Of a stretch of 52,623 bases of DNA, positions 42,638 through 51,279 are shown piece after piece. The notes beneath the pieces are model-generated. The model saw only the letters and a list, made by a program, of their open reading frames with translations. It made no database searches and was not told where the DNA came from. The translations under genes and the position numbers were made by a program. Where the stretch lies: assembly GCA_018715125.1 (NCBI GenBank), contig DVMF01000076.1:1-52623 (forward strand), written 5' to 3'. Position 1 is the stretch's first letter. Each line of letters starts with the position of its first letter. The DNA comes from Candidatus Coprousia avicola (GTDB lineage: Bacteria; Actinomycetota; Coriobacteriia; Coriobacteriales; Coriobacteriaceae).

Positions 42638-43530
42638 CGCGCGTCCTCCGAGAGCGGACTTGCATCGGCAGACGCCTCGTCGAGCAGGCGCAGGTGCTTG
42701 AGCGAGATGTCGAGGATGGGCGCGGAGTGCGTGAGGGCGCCGGACGAGATGTAGTCGACCCCGAGGTCGGCAAGGGCGCGGATGTTCCCGGCGTCCACGT
42801 TGCCGGAGCACTCGGTGCGCGCGCGGCCGTCGATGAGCGCGATGGCGCGCGCCATCTCGTCGTGCGTCATGTTGTCGAACATGATGATATCGGCGCCCGC
42901 CTCGACCGCCTCGCGCACCATTTCGAGATTCTCGCACTCGACCTCGACGGTGCAGGTGAAGGGGGCGCGCTCCCGGGCGGCCGCCACCGCCTCGGCCACG
43001 CCGCCCGCGGCGTCGATATGGTTGTCCTTGAGCATCACCGCGGTCGAGAGGTTGTAGCGATGGTTGTGCCCGCCGCCTGCGGCCACCGCCGCCCGCTCGA
43101 AGGCGCGGAGCCCCGGCGTCGTCTTGCGCGTGTCCACCAAGCGGGTGCGCGTCCCCTCGAGCGCCGCGGCCATGCGGCGCGTGTAGGTGGCGATACCGCT
43201 CATGCGCTGCAGGAAGTTGAGGGCTACCCGCTCGCCGGAGAGCAGCACCCGGGCGTCGCCGCGCACCGTCGCCAGAAGCTCGCCCGGCACGACCTCGTCG
43301 CCGTCCGCCACCCGCGCCTCCACGCGCGTCGCCGGGTCGAGCAGTGCGAAGACGCGCTCGAACACGGCAAGCCCCGCGATGACCCCCGGCGCCTTGGCGA
43401 TCAGGTCCACACACGCGGGCCGCGCCGTCGGGCAGACGGCGTCCGTGCTCACGTCCTCGTAGGTGATATCCTCGCGCAGGGCGCGCAACAGCACATCGTC
43501 ACCGTGAAGGCACATATAGATAGGATCCAT
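42634..43530 (-). CDS. nadC: Nicotinate-nucleotide pyrophosphorylase (carboxylating) NadC
   Basis: A 298-residue phosphoribosyltransferase converting quinolinate and PRPP to nicotinate mononucleotide. Conserved stretches are LNFLQRMSGIATYTRRM, LVDTRKTTPGLRAFER, GGGHNHRYNLSTAVMLKDNH and MFDNMTHDEM. The start is the ATG at 43530 (MDPIYMCLHGDD) behind AAAGGA, 2 bases after nadB. It is the third gene of the operon. Confidence 0.96.
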   Translation of the reverse strand: MDPIYMCLHGDDVLLRALREDITYEDVSTDAVCPTARPACVDLIAKAPGVIAGLAVFERVFALLDPATRVEARVADGDEVVPGELLATVRGDARVLLSGERVALNFLQRMSGIATYTRRMAAALEGTRTRLVDTRKTTPGLRAFERAAVAAGGGHNHRYNLSTAVMLKDNHIDAAGGVAEAVAAARERAPFTCTVEVECENLEMVREAVEAGADIIMFDNMTHDEMARAIALIDGRARTECSGNVDAGNIRALADLGVDYISSGALTHSAPILDISLKHLRLLDEASADASPLSEDAR

Positions 43531-43532
43531 CG

Positions 43533-44936
43533 TCAGTCCTTTCGCACTGTTCCGTCCGCTCCGCACAGCATATCGATTGCGGCTCCGGCAACGCCCGTCG
43601 GGCGGTGGCGCCCGTCGAGCGCGGGCTCTCCGATCTCCTCGACCGCAAGCGATGCGCCCGTGGCGATGCGCGCCGCCGCGCGCCGGGCGAACACGAGCGA
43701 CTCGAGTAGGCTGTTGCTCGCCAGCCGGTTGGCACCGTGCACACCATTGCAGCTCGTCTCGCCCGCCGCATAGAGCCCGGCGAGCGACGTTGCCGAGTCG
43801 CGGTCAACATGGATGCCGCCCATAAAGTAATGCTGCGTGGGGACCACAGGCACGGGCCGCTCCAGGATGTCGATGCCCTCCTCGTCTTGGCAGTGCGCCC
43901 GGATGTTTGCAAAGTGCGTGCACACAACCTCCGGCTCGACCGGTGCAAACGACAGCCATTCATGGTCGGTGCCGTCGGCACGCATCTGCTCGCGAATCGC
44001 GGCGGCCACCACATCGCGCGGCTGCAGCTCGTCGCAGAAGCGCTCGCCCTGCCGGTTGAGCAGAATCGCGCCCTCGCCGCGGCAGCTCTCCGAGATGAGG
44101 AAGGTGCGCCCGGGCTTGGCCGAGTAGAGGCCCGTGGGGTGGATCTGCACGTAGTCGGGGTTCTCGAGCGCGATGCCGTGCTCGTGCGCGATGACGCACG
44201 CATCGCCCGTGAGCTGCGGGTAGTTGGTCGAATGCGCGTACACGCCGCCGATGCCGCCGCAGGCGAGAATGGTCGCCCGCGCCCGGATGGCGCGCACCTC
44301 CCCCGTCGGCCCGGCGCTGCCTGCCGCCGCAGAACACGGCGGGGCGACGCGCAGCTCCTCGACCGTCTGCGTGGACTCCTCCTCACCCACGCGGCGCACC
44401 AGAGCCCCCGTGCAGCGGCGCTCGCCCGTGGCGGCGTCGCGCTCCTCGATGACGTCGATGAGCGCCACATGCTCCCAGATCTCCACGTTGGACAAGCGGC
44501 GCACCTGGGCGAGGAGCTTGGTCGTGATCTCGCGGCCGGTGATGTCGGCGCGATAGCAGATGCGCGGCCGGGAGTGCGCCCCCTCGCGCGTGAAGGCAAG
44601 CGAGCCGTCGCGCTCGCGCTCAAAATCGACGCCGAGCGCCACGAGGTCGTTGATGACCGCACGGCTCGAGCGGATCATGATGTCCACGCTCTCGCGGCGG
44701 TTCTCGCCATGCCCGGCGCGCAGGGTGTCGTCGAAGAACGCCTGGTAATCGCCCACCTCGGGAAGCACGCAGATGCCTCCCTGGGCGAGCATGGAGTCGC
44801 ACTCGTCCACCGCCCCCTTGGAGAGCAGGACCACTCGGTAGGTTGCGGGCAGGTTGAGCGCGGCATAGAGCCCCGCCACGCCGCAGCCGGTGATGAGCAC
44901 GTCGCAGGCCGCCTCCTCCGCGCGCACGCCTGCCAC
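43533..44936 (-). CDS. nadB: L-aspartate oxidase NadB
   Basis: A 467-residue flavoprotein that oxidises aspartate to iminoaspartate, the substrate of NadA. The Rossmann fold opens with DVLITGCGVAGLYAALNLP. Active-site regions follow: GGICVLPEVGD, NPDYVQIHPTGL, ISESCRGEGAILLN, HYFMGGIHVD and the C-terminal AAGETSCNGVHGANRLASNS. It lacks most of the C-terminal helical domain of the long form, so it is shorter than the E. coli enzyme (about 540). The start is a GTG at 44936, 2 bases after nadA, with a weak ribosome site; translational coupling is likely. Confidence 0.95.
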   Translation of the reverse strand: MAGVRAEEAACDVLITGCGVAGLYAALNLPATYRVVLLSKGAVDECDSMLAQGGICVLPEVGDYQAFFDDTLRAGHGENRRESVDIMIRSSRAVINDLVALGVDFERERDGSLAFTREGAHSRPRICYRADITGREITTKLLAQVRRLSNVEIWEHVALIDVIEERDAATGERRCTGALVRRVGEEESTQTVEELRVAPPCSAAAGSAGPTGEVRAIRARATILACGGIGGVYAHSTNYPQLTGDACVIAHEHGIALENPDYVQIHPTGLYSAKPGRTFLISESCRGEGAILLNRQGERFCDELQPRDVVAAAIREQMRADGTDHEWLSFAPVEPEVVCTHFANIRAHCQDEEGIDILERPVPVVPTQHYFMGGIHVDRDSATSLAGLYAAGETSCNGVHGANRLASNSLLESLVFARRAAARIATGASLAVEEIGEPALDGRHRPTGVAGAAIDMLCGADGTVRKD

Positions 44937-44938
44937 CG

Positions 44939-45901
44939 CTATCGCCCCGCCAGCTCGAGCATGCGGTCGAGCGCGCGCCGGGCGGCAACCGCCTCGGGCG
45001 ACGCCGCGTTGAGCTCGACCTCGCCCGCGCCCGTCTCGAGGCAGCGAGCGACCTTCTCGAGCGTCACCGAATCCATGTCGGCGCAGGTAAGCGGCGTAGG
45101 AGGGAAGATGAAGCGCTTACTTGGGCAGCGCCGTGCGAGCTCAAAGCCCACACCGCGCACGGTGAGCACGATGCACTCGTCGGCAGGGCTCTTAACAGCG
45201 AAGTCGATGATACCAGCCGTCGAACCGATATAGTCCGCCTCGGCAAGCACCTCGGCGGTGCACTCGGGATGCGCGAGGACCGGCGCCGCGGGATGCCCCG
45301 CCTTGAGTGCGCGCACCTCGGCACGTGCCACCGCCTCATGGCGCGGGCAGCAGCCGTCGTTCAGGATGATGTCCTTCTCCGGGACCTGCTCGGCCACATA
45401 GCGTCCGAGGTTGCGGTCGGGGATGAACAGCACGTGGCGCTGCGGGAGCTCCCGCACGATCTTGACGGCGTTGGAGGAGGTCACGCACACATCGCTCGCC
45501 GCCTTGGCGGCCATGGTCGAGTTTACGTAACATGCCACGGCGAGATCGCTCCCCCACCGCTCCCGCGCCCGCGCAATGGTCTCGGGGCGCACCATATGGG
45601 CCATGGGGCAATCGGCGGCGGGCTCGGGCATGAGCACCGTCTTTGCGGGATTCAGCAGCTTGACGCTCTCGGCCATGAAGGCGACGCCCGCAAGCACCAC
45701 CGCCTGCTGCGGTAGCTCCACGGCGAGCTTTGCGAGGTAAAACGAATCTCCCACATAATCGGCCACGGCCTGGACCTCGGCTGGCGCGTAGTAGTGCGCA
45801 AGGATTACGGCGTCGCGCGCAGCGGCGAGACGGCGCACCTGCGCGGCGAGCGCATCGGCGCCCGGCGCGGCGGAGCGCGATGACGGCTGTCGGTACTCCA
45901 T
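44939..45901 (-). CDS. nadA: Quinolinate synthase NadA
   Basis: A 320-residue enzyme with an oxygen-sensitive 4Fe-4S cluster that condenses iminoaspartate and dihydroxyacetone phosphate. Motifs are LAHYYAPAEVQAVADYVGDS, the substrate-binding YVNSTMAAKAASDVCVTSSN and a histidine in LAHPEC. Cluster-type cysteines occur in AADCP, NDGCCP and PLTCADMDSVTLEK. The start is the ATG at 45901 (MEYRQPSSR) behind AGGGGGA. It is the first gene of nadA-nadB-nadC-niaR(-murB). Confidence 0.96.
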   Translation of the reverse strand: MEYRQPSSRSAAPGADALAAQVRRLAAARDAVILAHYYAPAEVQAVADYVGDSFYLAKLAVELPQQAVVLAGVAFMAESVKLLNPAKTVLMPEPAADCPMAHMVRPETIARARERWGSDLAVACYVNSTMAAKAASDVCVTSSNAVKIVRELPQRHVLFIPDRNLGRYVAEQVPEKDIILNDGCCPRHEAVARAEVRALKAGHPAAPVLAHPECTAEVLAEADYIGSTAGIIDFAVKSPADECIVLTVRGVGFELARRCPSKRFIFPPTPLTCADMDSVTLEKVARCLETGAGEVELNAASPEAVAARRALDRMLELAGR

Positions 45902-45936
45902 ACGTCCCCCTGAATGACAACGGTTGATCGCGGGCA

Positions 45937-45965
45937 AGTATGGCACGGCTGCCGCGAGCTGACAA
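45937..45965 (-). promoter_or_regulatory. Promoter of the nad operon
   Basis: On the minus strand TTGTCA (45960-45965) and CATACT (45937-45942) are 17 bases apart, about 36 bases before the nadA start. The -35 lies within the downstream copy of the direct repeat described separately. Confidence 0.65.
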
Positions 45966-45981
45966 GACACATGACAAGACA
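45960..45981. promoter_or_regulatory. Direct-repeat operator, probable NiaR site
   Basis: TGACAAGACA occurs at 45960-45969 and again at 45972-45981, 12 bases apart, so both face nearly the same side of the helix. On the minus strand this reads TGTCTTGTCA twice, close to the TGTCTTGACA-type sequence I recall for NiaR in Firmicutes. It overlaps the -35 of the nad promoter, and niaR is in the operon. Confidence 0.55.
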
Positions 45982-46085
45982 GCTTCATATGTTCACGGAA
46001 TTCTGCCCGGAACCCCACAAGCGAGCGTGCGTGGCGGCACACGGTTGTATCTCGGCGCGAAAAAGGGGTATAGTGGCGCTGCACA

Positions 46086-46238
46086 GTTTCAGGGTTGGGT
46101 GAAATTCCCTACCGGCGGTAACTGGCGGAGCAGCGGACGAGATTTCCGTCGCAAGCGCGCCAGAAGCCCGCGACCCGCGCGAGCGGCTGACCCGGTGAGA
46201 GTCCGGGGCCGACGGTACAGTCCGGATGGAAGAAACGG
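46086..46238 (+). ncRNA. FMN riboswitch (RFN element)
   Basis: The conserved RFN blocks appear in order: AGGG...GGGTGAAATTCCCTACCGGC, then GGTAACTGGCGGAGC, AGAAGCCCGCGACC, CCCGGTGAGAGTCCGGGGCC and GACGGTACAGTCCGGATGGA followed by AGAAAC. It ends just before the GGAGG of ribU, so FMN binding probably hides the ribosome site or ends transcription, lowering riboflavin import when flavin is plentiful. Confidence 0.95.
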
Positions 46239-46248
46239 AGGCTTCCTT

Positions 46249-46794
46249 ATGCACAGCTCTATCGACACCAAGAAAATCGCCCTTGCGGCACTCTTCACGG
46301 CGGCATCGCTCGCCTTGAGCTTTATCCAGATTCCCATCTTCCCCGCCGCCCCGTGGCTCATGTACGACCCGTCGGGCATCGTCTGCCTCATCGCGGCGCT
46401 CGCCTTCGGCCCCAAGATGGGAGCGGCCGTCGCCATCATCTCGTGGCTGCCGCGCGTGTTCCTCGACCCGTTTGGCGCACCCATGGGCATGGTCTCGACC
46501 TGTGCGCTCATCATTCCCGCGGCGCTCATCTTCCGCGCGCACCGCACCCGTGCGGCGAGCCTTGCGGGCATGGTCGCCGGCGCCGTGCTCTCCATCGCAG
46601 TCACGTGCGTGCTCAACCTCTTTGTGACGCCACTCTACACCGCCGTCTCCATGATGGATGTGGTGGCGATGATCATGCCCATCCTCATCCCCTTCAACAC
46701 GCTTAAGATGGTTATCAATGTGGTCGCCGGGCAGGTGCTCATCGCCCCCGCACTGAATGCGCTGGGCGCACCGCTTACGCGCAAGCGGGCGTAG
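46249..46794 (+). CDS. ribU: Riboflavin ECF transporter substrate-binding subunit RibU
   Basis: A 181-residue membrane protein with about six helices. It begins IDTKKIALAALFTAASLALS and contains the RibU-type LMYDPSGIVCLIAALAFGPK, which shapes the riboflavin pocket. RibU gives substrate specificity to an ECF complex of EcfA, EcfA' and EcfT, all encoded just downstream. The FMN riboswitch directly ahead confirms the substrate. The ATG at 46249 has GGAGG 8 bases upstream, at the end of the riboswitch. Confidence 0.95.
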   Translation: MHSSIDTKKIALAALFTAASLALSFIQIPIFPAAPWLMYDPSGIVCLIAALAFGPKMGAAVAIISWLPRVFLDPFGAPMGMVSTCALIIPAALIFRAHRTRAASLAGMVAGAVLSIAVTCVLNLFVTPLYTAVSMMDVVAMIMPILIPFNTLKMVINVVAGQVLIAPALNALGAPLTRKRA

Positions 46795-46881
46795 CGCCGA
46801 CGCGCGTACCGGCAGGTCGGGGTTCTTCCCGTACGAGGAGCCCGATAGAGGGGCGCACCCGCACGGGAAACACATCGCACG

Positions 46882-48837
46882 ATGACGAGAGGCAGGCAGG
46901 TGGAAACGAGCGACGCGACGATAGGGCAGATCGTCCTGCGTGACGTGCACGTGCGGTACGGCACGGCGGGCGAGAGGGCCGAAAGCGCGCCCTCGACCGC
47001 CGACGACGCCGCACTCGACGCCGCAGCCTATCCCGACGCGCCCGAAGCACTCGCCGGCGTCTCGCTTGCCATCAACGCGGGCGAGCACGTCTGCATCCTC
47101 GGGGCAAACGGATCCGGCAAGTCGACGCTCGTCCAGCTCATCAACGGCTTGATCTGCGCATCCGAGGGATCGGTCGAGGTCTTTGGCCTCAACGCGGGCG
47201 ACCCGGCATCCGCCGCCGCCATCCGACGGCGCGCAGCCATGGTCTTTCAGCATCCCGAGGACCAGATGGTCACGAGCATCGTCGCCGACGACGTTGCCTT
47301 TGGCCCCGAGAACCTGGGGGTGCCGTCGGCTGAAATCGCCGCGCGCGTCGATACGGCGCTCACGGCGGTCGACATGTCCGAGCACGCCCAGGCAGACCCG
47401 GCCGACCTCTCGGGAGGCCAGCAGCAACGGGTCGCCATCGCCGGCGCGCTCGCCATGGAGCCCGAGGTGTTGCTGCTCGACGAACCGGCCGCGATGCTCG
47501 ACGACGCCGGCAGGCGGGCCATCCGGGACATCGTGCGCAGGCTGAACGCGCGCGGCATCACCATCGTCCACGTGACGCACTTTATGGACGACGCCCTCGC
47601 CGCCGGCCGCGTGATCGTGCTCGAACAGGGCCGCATCGCCCTCGACGGCACGCCGGCAGAGGTCTTTCAGCATCGCGAGACGGTGCATCGCCTCGGCCTC
47701 GAGCTTCCCTTTGCCGAAGAGCTCGCCTGGACGCTCGAGCGCAACCTGCCCGCGCTCGGCCCCCTGCCGCGTGAGACGGACGCGGCGGCGCTCGCGCAGG
47801 AGCTTGCCGAGCGCATCGGCCACCACGCCGGCAGCCTGCCGGGGAAACCCGCCGGCACGCACGCGCCCGACCGCACGGCGCCGTCCGCGCAAGCGCCCGC
47901 CATAGCCTTCCGCGACGTGTCGTTCTCGTATGTGGATGAGCGCTCTGCTCGCAAACGGCATCTATTTCGGCGGGGTCTTGACCGACGCAGGCGCGCCGGT
48001 GCGCCCCTCGCCGTCGAAGACCTTACCTTTGACGTTCCGCGCGGGAGCCTCACCGCGCTCGTGGGATGCACGGGCGCCGGAAAGTCCACCACCGTTGAGC
48101 TCGCCTGCGCGCTCAAGCTCCCCCGCACCGGAGGCGTCGAGCTCATGGGTATCGCCACCGACGATCTCTCTCGACGGCGCGAGCTTCGGGCGCAGGTTGG
48201 CTACGTGTCGCAGCTCCCCGACCGCCAGCTCTTTGCCGAGACCGTTTTTGACGACATCGCCTTTGGCCCCCGCAACCTCGGCCTCACCGAGGAGGAGGTG
48301 CGCGGGCGCGTGGAAGAGGCGCTCGCGCTCGTCGGGCTTTCCGCGACACCCGAGATGCTACGACGCTCCCCCTTCGCCCTTTCGGGCGGACAGCAGCGCA
48401 GCGTCGCCCTCGCCGGCGTCCTTGCCCTGCGCACGCCCATCCTCATCCTCGACGAGCCGATGGCGGGACTCGACCCCCAGGGCCGCAGCCGCATGCATAC
48501 GCTCATCCGGCGGCTTCGCGCCGACGGCGCGACCATCCTTATGGTCACGCACAGCATGGACGACGTCGCCGAGCTCGCCGATCGCGTTATCGTGCTGGCG
48601 CACGGGCGCGTGGCGGCGCTGGGCAGCCCCCGCGACGTCTTTTGCCCACCGCACAGTCCCGCACCGGGGCTTCCCGCCGCGCTCGCGTTCGCCCGGCGCC
48701 TCGGGCAGGCCGGCGCGCCCTTCCCCTACGAGCCTCTCACCCGCGCCGAGCTCGTCGCAGAGATCGGCGGGCTCATCCGCCCTCACACGGCGGAGGCAAC
48801 GCCATCCGAGGAGGTGTCGCATGGCACTGCGCGTTAG
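46882..48837 (+). CDS. ecfAA': Fused ECF transporter ATPases EcfA-EcfA'
   Basis: A 651-residue protein with two ABC ATPase domains. Domain 1 has Walker A GANGSGKST (74-82), Q-loop VFQHPEDQM, signature LSGGQQQRV and Walker B VLLLDEP. Domain 2 has Walker A GCTGAGKST (395-403), YVSQLPDRQLF, signature LSGGQQRSV and LILDEPMAGLD. The Q-P-D/E-(D)-Q pattern in both is typical of ECF ATPases. They power RibU and possibly other S components. An Ala/Pro-rich linker of about 60 residues joins the halves. The ATG at 46882 has no ribosome site; a GTG at 46900 is an alternative start. It overlaps ecfT by 17 bases. Confidence 0.93.
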   Translation: MTRGRQVETSDATIGQIVLRDVHVRYGTAGERAESAPSTADDAALDAAAYPDAPEALAGVSLAINAGEHVCILGANGSGKSTLVQLINGLICASEGSVEVFGLNAGDPASAAAIRRRAAMVFQHPEDQMVTSIVADDVAFGPENLGVPSAEIAARVDTALTAVDMSEHAQADPADLSGGQQQRVAIAGALAMEPEVLLLDEPAAMLDDAGRRAIRDIVRRLNARGITIVHVTHFMDDALAAGRVIVLEQGRIALDGTPAEVFQHRETVHRLGLELPFAEELAWTLERNLPALGPLPRETDAAALAQELAERIGHHAGSLPGKPAGTHAPDRTAPSAQAPAIAFRDVSFSYVDERSARKRHLFRRGLDRRRRAGAPLAVEDLTFDVPRGSLTALVGCTGAGKSTTVELACALKLPRTGGVELMGIATDDLSRRRELRAQVGYVSQLPDRQLFAETVFDDIAFGPRNLGLTEEEVRGRVEEALALVGLSATPEMLRRSPFALSGGQQRSVALAGVLALRTPILILDEPMAGLDPQGRSRMHTLIRRLRADGATILMVTHSMDDVAELADRVIVLAHGRVAALGSPRDVFCPPHSPAPGLPAALAFARRLGQAGAPFPYEPLTRAELVAEIGGLIRPHTAEATPSEEVSHGTAR

Positions 48838-49627
48838 CATCGGGCAATATTACTCGGCCGACTCCGTCATCCACCGCCTCGACCCGCGCATCAAGCTAAC
48901 TGCCACCGTTGTCTTCATGGTGAGCTGCTTTTTTGTGTCGAACGCGGCGACACTCGCCCTGGCAGCGGCGACAGTCGGCGTGTGCATCGCCCTGGCGCAC
49001 GTGCCCGCGGGGCGCCTGCTCTCGCAGATCAGGCCCATCGCGCTCTTTTTAGTGGTCACCTCGGTTATCAACCTGTTCTTTGTGCAGACGGGCGACCTTG
49101 CCGCGAGCCTCGGGCCCATCCGCATCTTCACCGGGGGCATCGAGGCGGCGCTCCTCTACACGCTCCGCTTCTTCTTGCTGTTGCTCGCGGGATCGCTTCT
49201 GATGCTCACCACCCAACCGGTCGCGCTGACCGACGCCGCCGAGAAACTCCTCGCACCGCTCGAGCGGTGGGGCGTCCCCGTGAGCCAGGTTACGCTCATT
49301 CTTTCCATCGCATTGCGCTTCGTACCGACGCTCTCGCAAGAGACGAGGAATATCGTTGCGGCCCAAACGGCGCGCGGAGCCGATCTTGAGGGCAAGGGCG
49401 CAATCGCGTACGCGCGCGCGTGCGTTCCCTTGCTCGTGCCGCTTTTCGCCAGCGCCCTGCGCCACGCGGAGAATCTCGGGCGCGCCATGGAGGCGCGCTG
49501 CTACACCGGCGGCGCGGGCCGCACGCACTATCACGAGCTCAAGCTCGTTGCCCGGCGCGACCTGCCGTTTGCCTTCGGGGTCGCACTGTATCTCGCAGCG
49601 CTCGTCACCCTCTCGCTGCTCGCGTAG
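48821..49627 (+). CDS. ecfT: ECF transporter transmembrane subunit EcfT
   Basis: A 268-residue protein with an N-terminal membrane part (VFMVSCFFVSNAATLALAAA and others) and a cytoplasmic helical part with two coupling motifs, TARGADLEG and MEARCYTG, which dock onto the two ATPases. The start region SADSVIHRLDPRIKLTATV is the family hallmark. GAGGAGG precedes the ATG at 48821 inside the end of the ATPase gene. It is the last gene of the riboflavin uptake operon. Confidence 0.94.
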   Translation: MALRVSIGQYYSADSVIHRLDPRIKLTATVVFMVSCFFVSNAATLALAAATVGVCIALAHVPAGRLLSQIRPIALFLVVTSVINLFFVQTGDLAASLGPIRIFTGGIEAALLYTLRFFLLLLAGSLLMLTTQPVALTDAAEKLLAPLERWGVPVSQVTLILSIALRFVPTLSQETRNIVAAQTARGADLEGKGAIAYARACVPLLVPLFASALRHAENLGRAMEARCYTGGAGRTHYHELKLVARRDLPFAFGVALYLAALVTLSLLA

Positions 49628-49634
49628 CTTATTT

Positions 49635-49728
49635 GGGGACGGGGTCGAAACGCCGCACATCAAATGCTGCGTTTCGACCCCGTCCCCAGATGAGTCAAAT
49701 GCTGCGTTTCGACCCCGTCCCTAGATGA
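49635..49728. repeat. Tandem and inverted REP-like element in the ecfT-hspR gap
   Basis: A 34-base unit (starting TCAAATGCTGCGTTTCGACC and ending AGATGA) occurs twice, at 49660-49693 and 49695-49728, with one mismatch. An inverted copy of its core, GGGGACGGGGTCGAAACGC, lies at 49635-49653 and pairs perfectly with 49669-49687. It fills the gap between convergent genes and might also act as a terminator. This layout is typical of mobile REP elements moved by TnpA_REP (RAYT) enzymes; no such gene is here. Confidence 0.7.
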
Positions 49729-49732
49729 CGCG

Positions 49733-50146
49733 CTACAGGCCGCCCCCGCCGAGAAGCCCGCGCAAAACCTGCTCGGGGTCGGCCGAACCGCCGCGCGGCA
49801 CGAGCGCGGTGATCTTCTTCTGCACCTTGTACTCGGCGACCTCGTCTTCAAGTTCGCGCACGCGGGCGCGGAGCTCCTCGATCTCTGCCTCGCGCTTCTC
49901 CGCGCGCTCCTTCATGTCGAGAATGCGCACCACACCGGCGAGGTTGATGCCCTCGTCCGTCAGCTGGTTGATGAGCTCCAGGCGCTCGATGTCCGAGCGC
50001 GAGTACAGACGGGTGTTGCCGCCCGAGCGCTTGGGGTTCACAAGCCCCTTCGACTCGTAGACGCGCAGGGTCTGCGGGTGCATGCCCGTCAGCTCCGCCG
50101 CCACGCTGATCATGTACAGCGGCTTGTCGCGATCCGCCTGAGCCAT
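49733..50146 (-). CDS. hspR: MerR-family heat-shock repressor HspR
   Basis: A 137-residue MerR-type regulator: MISVAAELTGMHPQTLRVYE, GLVNPKRSGGNTRLYS, DIERLELINQLTDEGINLAG, then a coiled coil (EKREAEIEELRARVRELEDE) and a Gly/Leu-rich tail. HspR represses the dnaK operon with DnaK as co-repressor, the actinobacterial system. It is the last gene of dnaK-grpE-dnaJ-hspR. The start is the ATG at 50146 (MAQADRDK) with GAGGAG 9 bases upstream; a TTG at 50167 is the longer alternative. Confidence 0.94.
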   Translation of the reverse strand: MAQADRDKPLYMISVAAELTGMHPQTLRVYESKGLVNPKRSGGNTRLYSRSDIERLELINQLTDEGINLAGVVRILDMKERAEKREAEIEELRARVRELEDEVAEYKVQKKITALVPRGGSADPEQVLRGLLGGGGL

Positions 50147-50219
50147 CTCAACCAACTCCTCGTACAACCGGCGGCCGCCTGCGCTGAGAGCACTGACGGC
50201 CGCCGAGACCTCACATCAG

Positions 50220-51173
50220 CTAGACACGTGCACGGTACCGGTTCACCTGTTCACGATAATCCCGGGTATCGCCATCGCGCAACTGCTCAAAGGCGCGGCG
50301 CTCGGCATCGCTCAGACGCGTTGGCACCTCGACCTCGACCTTCACCAGAAGCGCTCCCGTGCGCCCGCGGCGCTTCACGTCGGGCGCGCCCATCTCCTTA
50401 AAGCGGAACGTCTTGCCCGTCTGCGTGCCGGCCGGCACCTTGAGGCGCACCGTCGCGCCGCCCGGGGTGGGCACGTCCACCTGGCAGCCGAGGGCCGCCT
50501 CGGCGACCGAGATGGGCAACGTCATGGTGACATCGGCGCCCTTGCGCTTAAAGAGCGGATGCTCCTCGACGTGCGTGGTCACCACCAAATCGCCGCGCTC
50601 GCCACCGTTAGCGCCGTACTCACCGCGGCGTTTGTAGCGCAGCTTGCCGCCATCGACGGCGCCCGCGGGAATCGACACGGTGATGACCTGCTGCTCGCCC
50701 GTCGAGGGAATGCGGTAGGTCACCTTGCGCGTGGCGCCCATAAAGGCGTCCTCAGCCGAGACATCGACCGTGAGCGACAGGTCGTTGCCGCGCTGCGGGC
50801 GCGACGCGCGGGCGCCGCCCATATTGCCGAAGCCCTGCGCCCAATCGCTGCCAAACGCACCGTCACCATTAAAGATGCTGCTAAAGATATCGCTCCAACC
50901 ACCCGCGCCCGGGCCGCCCGCATAGCTGTACGCGCCGCCGGGGCGTCCGCCGGCGCCGGGCATGCCGCCAAACATGAGCAGCTGGTCGTACTCTTTGCGC
51001 TTCTGGGGATCGGAGAGCGTCTCGTACGCCTCGCTGATCTCCTTGAACTTCGCCTCGTCGCCGCCCGCATCGGGATGATATTTCTGCGCGAGCTTGCGAA
51101 AGGCGGTCTTGATCTCCTTCTCGGAGGCGTCGCGCTTGACGCCGAGCACATCGTAGAAATTCTTTTGCGGCAT
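50220..51173 (-). CDS. dnaJ: DnaJ-type co-chaperone lacking the zinc-finger domain (CbpA-like)
   Basis: A 317-residue type B J-protein. The J domain is [20 protein letters not shown] with HPD in [10 protein letters not shown] Gly/Phe-rich linker (about 67-125) is followed by the two C-terminal substrate domains ([39 protein letters not shown]). The four C-x-x-C-x-G-x-G repeats of classical DnaJ are absent. It stimulates DnaK ATPase and delivers substrates. It is in the dnaK operon but after a terminator downstream of grpE. Confidence 0.94.
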   Translation of the reverse strand: MPQKNFYDVLGVKRDASEKEIKTAFRKLAQKYHPDAGGDEAKFKEISEAYETLSDPQKRKEYDQLLMFGGMPGAGGRPGGAYSYAGGPGAGGWSDIFSSIFNGDGAFGSDWAQGFGNMGGARASRPQRGNDLSLTVDVSAEDAFMGATRKVTYRIPSTGEQQVITVSIPAGAVDGGKLRYKRRGEYGANGGERGDLVVTTHVEEHPLFKRKGADVTMTLPISVAEAALGCQVDVPTPGGATVRLKVPAGTQTGKTFRFKEMGAPDVKRRGRTGALLVKVEVEVPTRLSDAERRAFEQLRDGDTRDYREQVNRYRARV

Positions 51174-51241
51174 ACGCCTTGCCTCCTCTCAGATTATCGC
51201 CCCGCACGCGCCGCACGGGCGCTGCGGGGACGTTCGAAAAT

Positions 51242-51274
51242 AAGGGCTCCGGAGCCTTGCAGCCCGGAGCCCTT
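51242..51274 (-). terminator. Terminator between grpE and dnaJ
   Basis: AAGGGCTCCGG and CCGGAGCCCTT form a perfect 11-bp stem 6 bases after the grpE stop. On the minus strand it is followed by ATTTTCG. It probably makes dnaJ-hspR levels lower than dnaK-grpE. Confidence 0.75.
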
Positions 51275-51279
51275 GGCCC

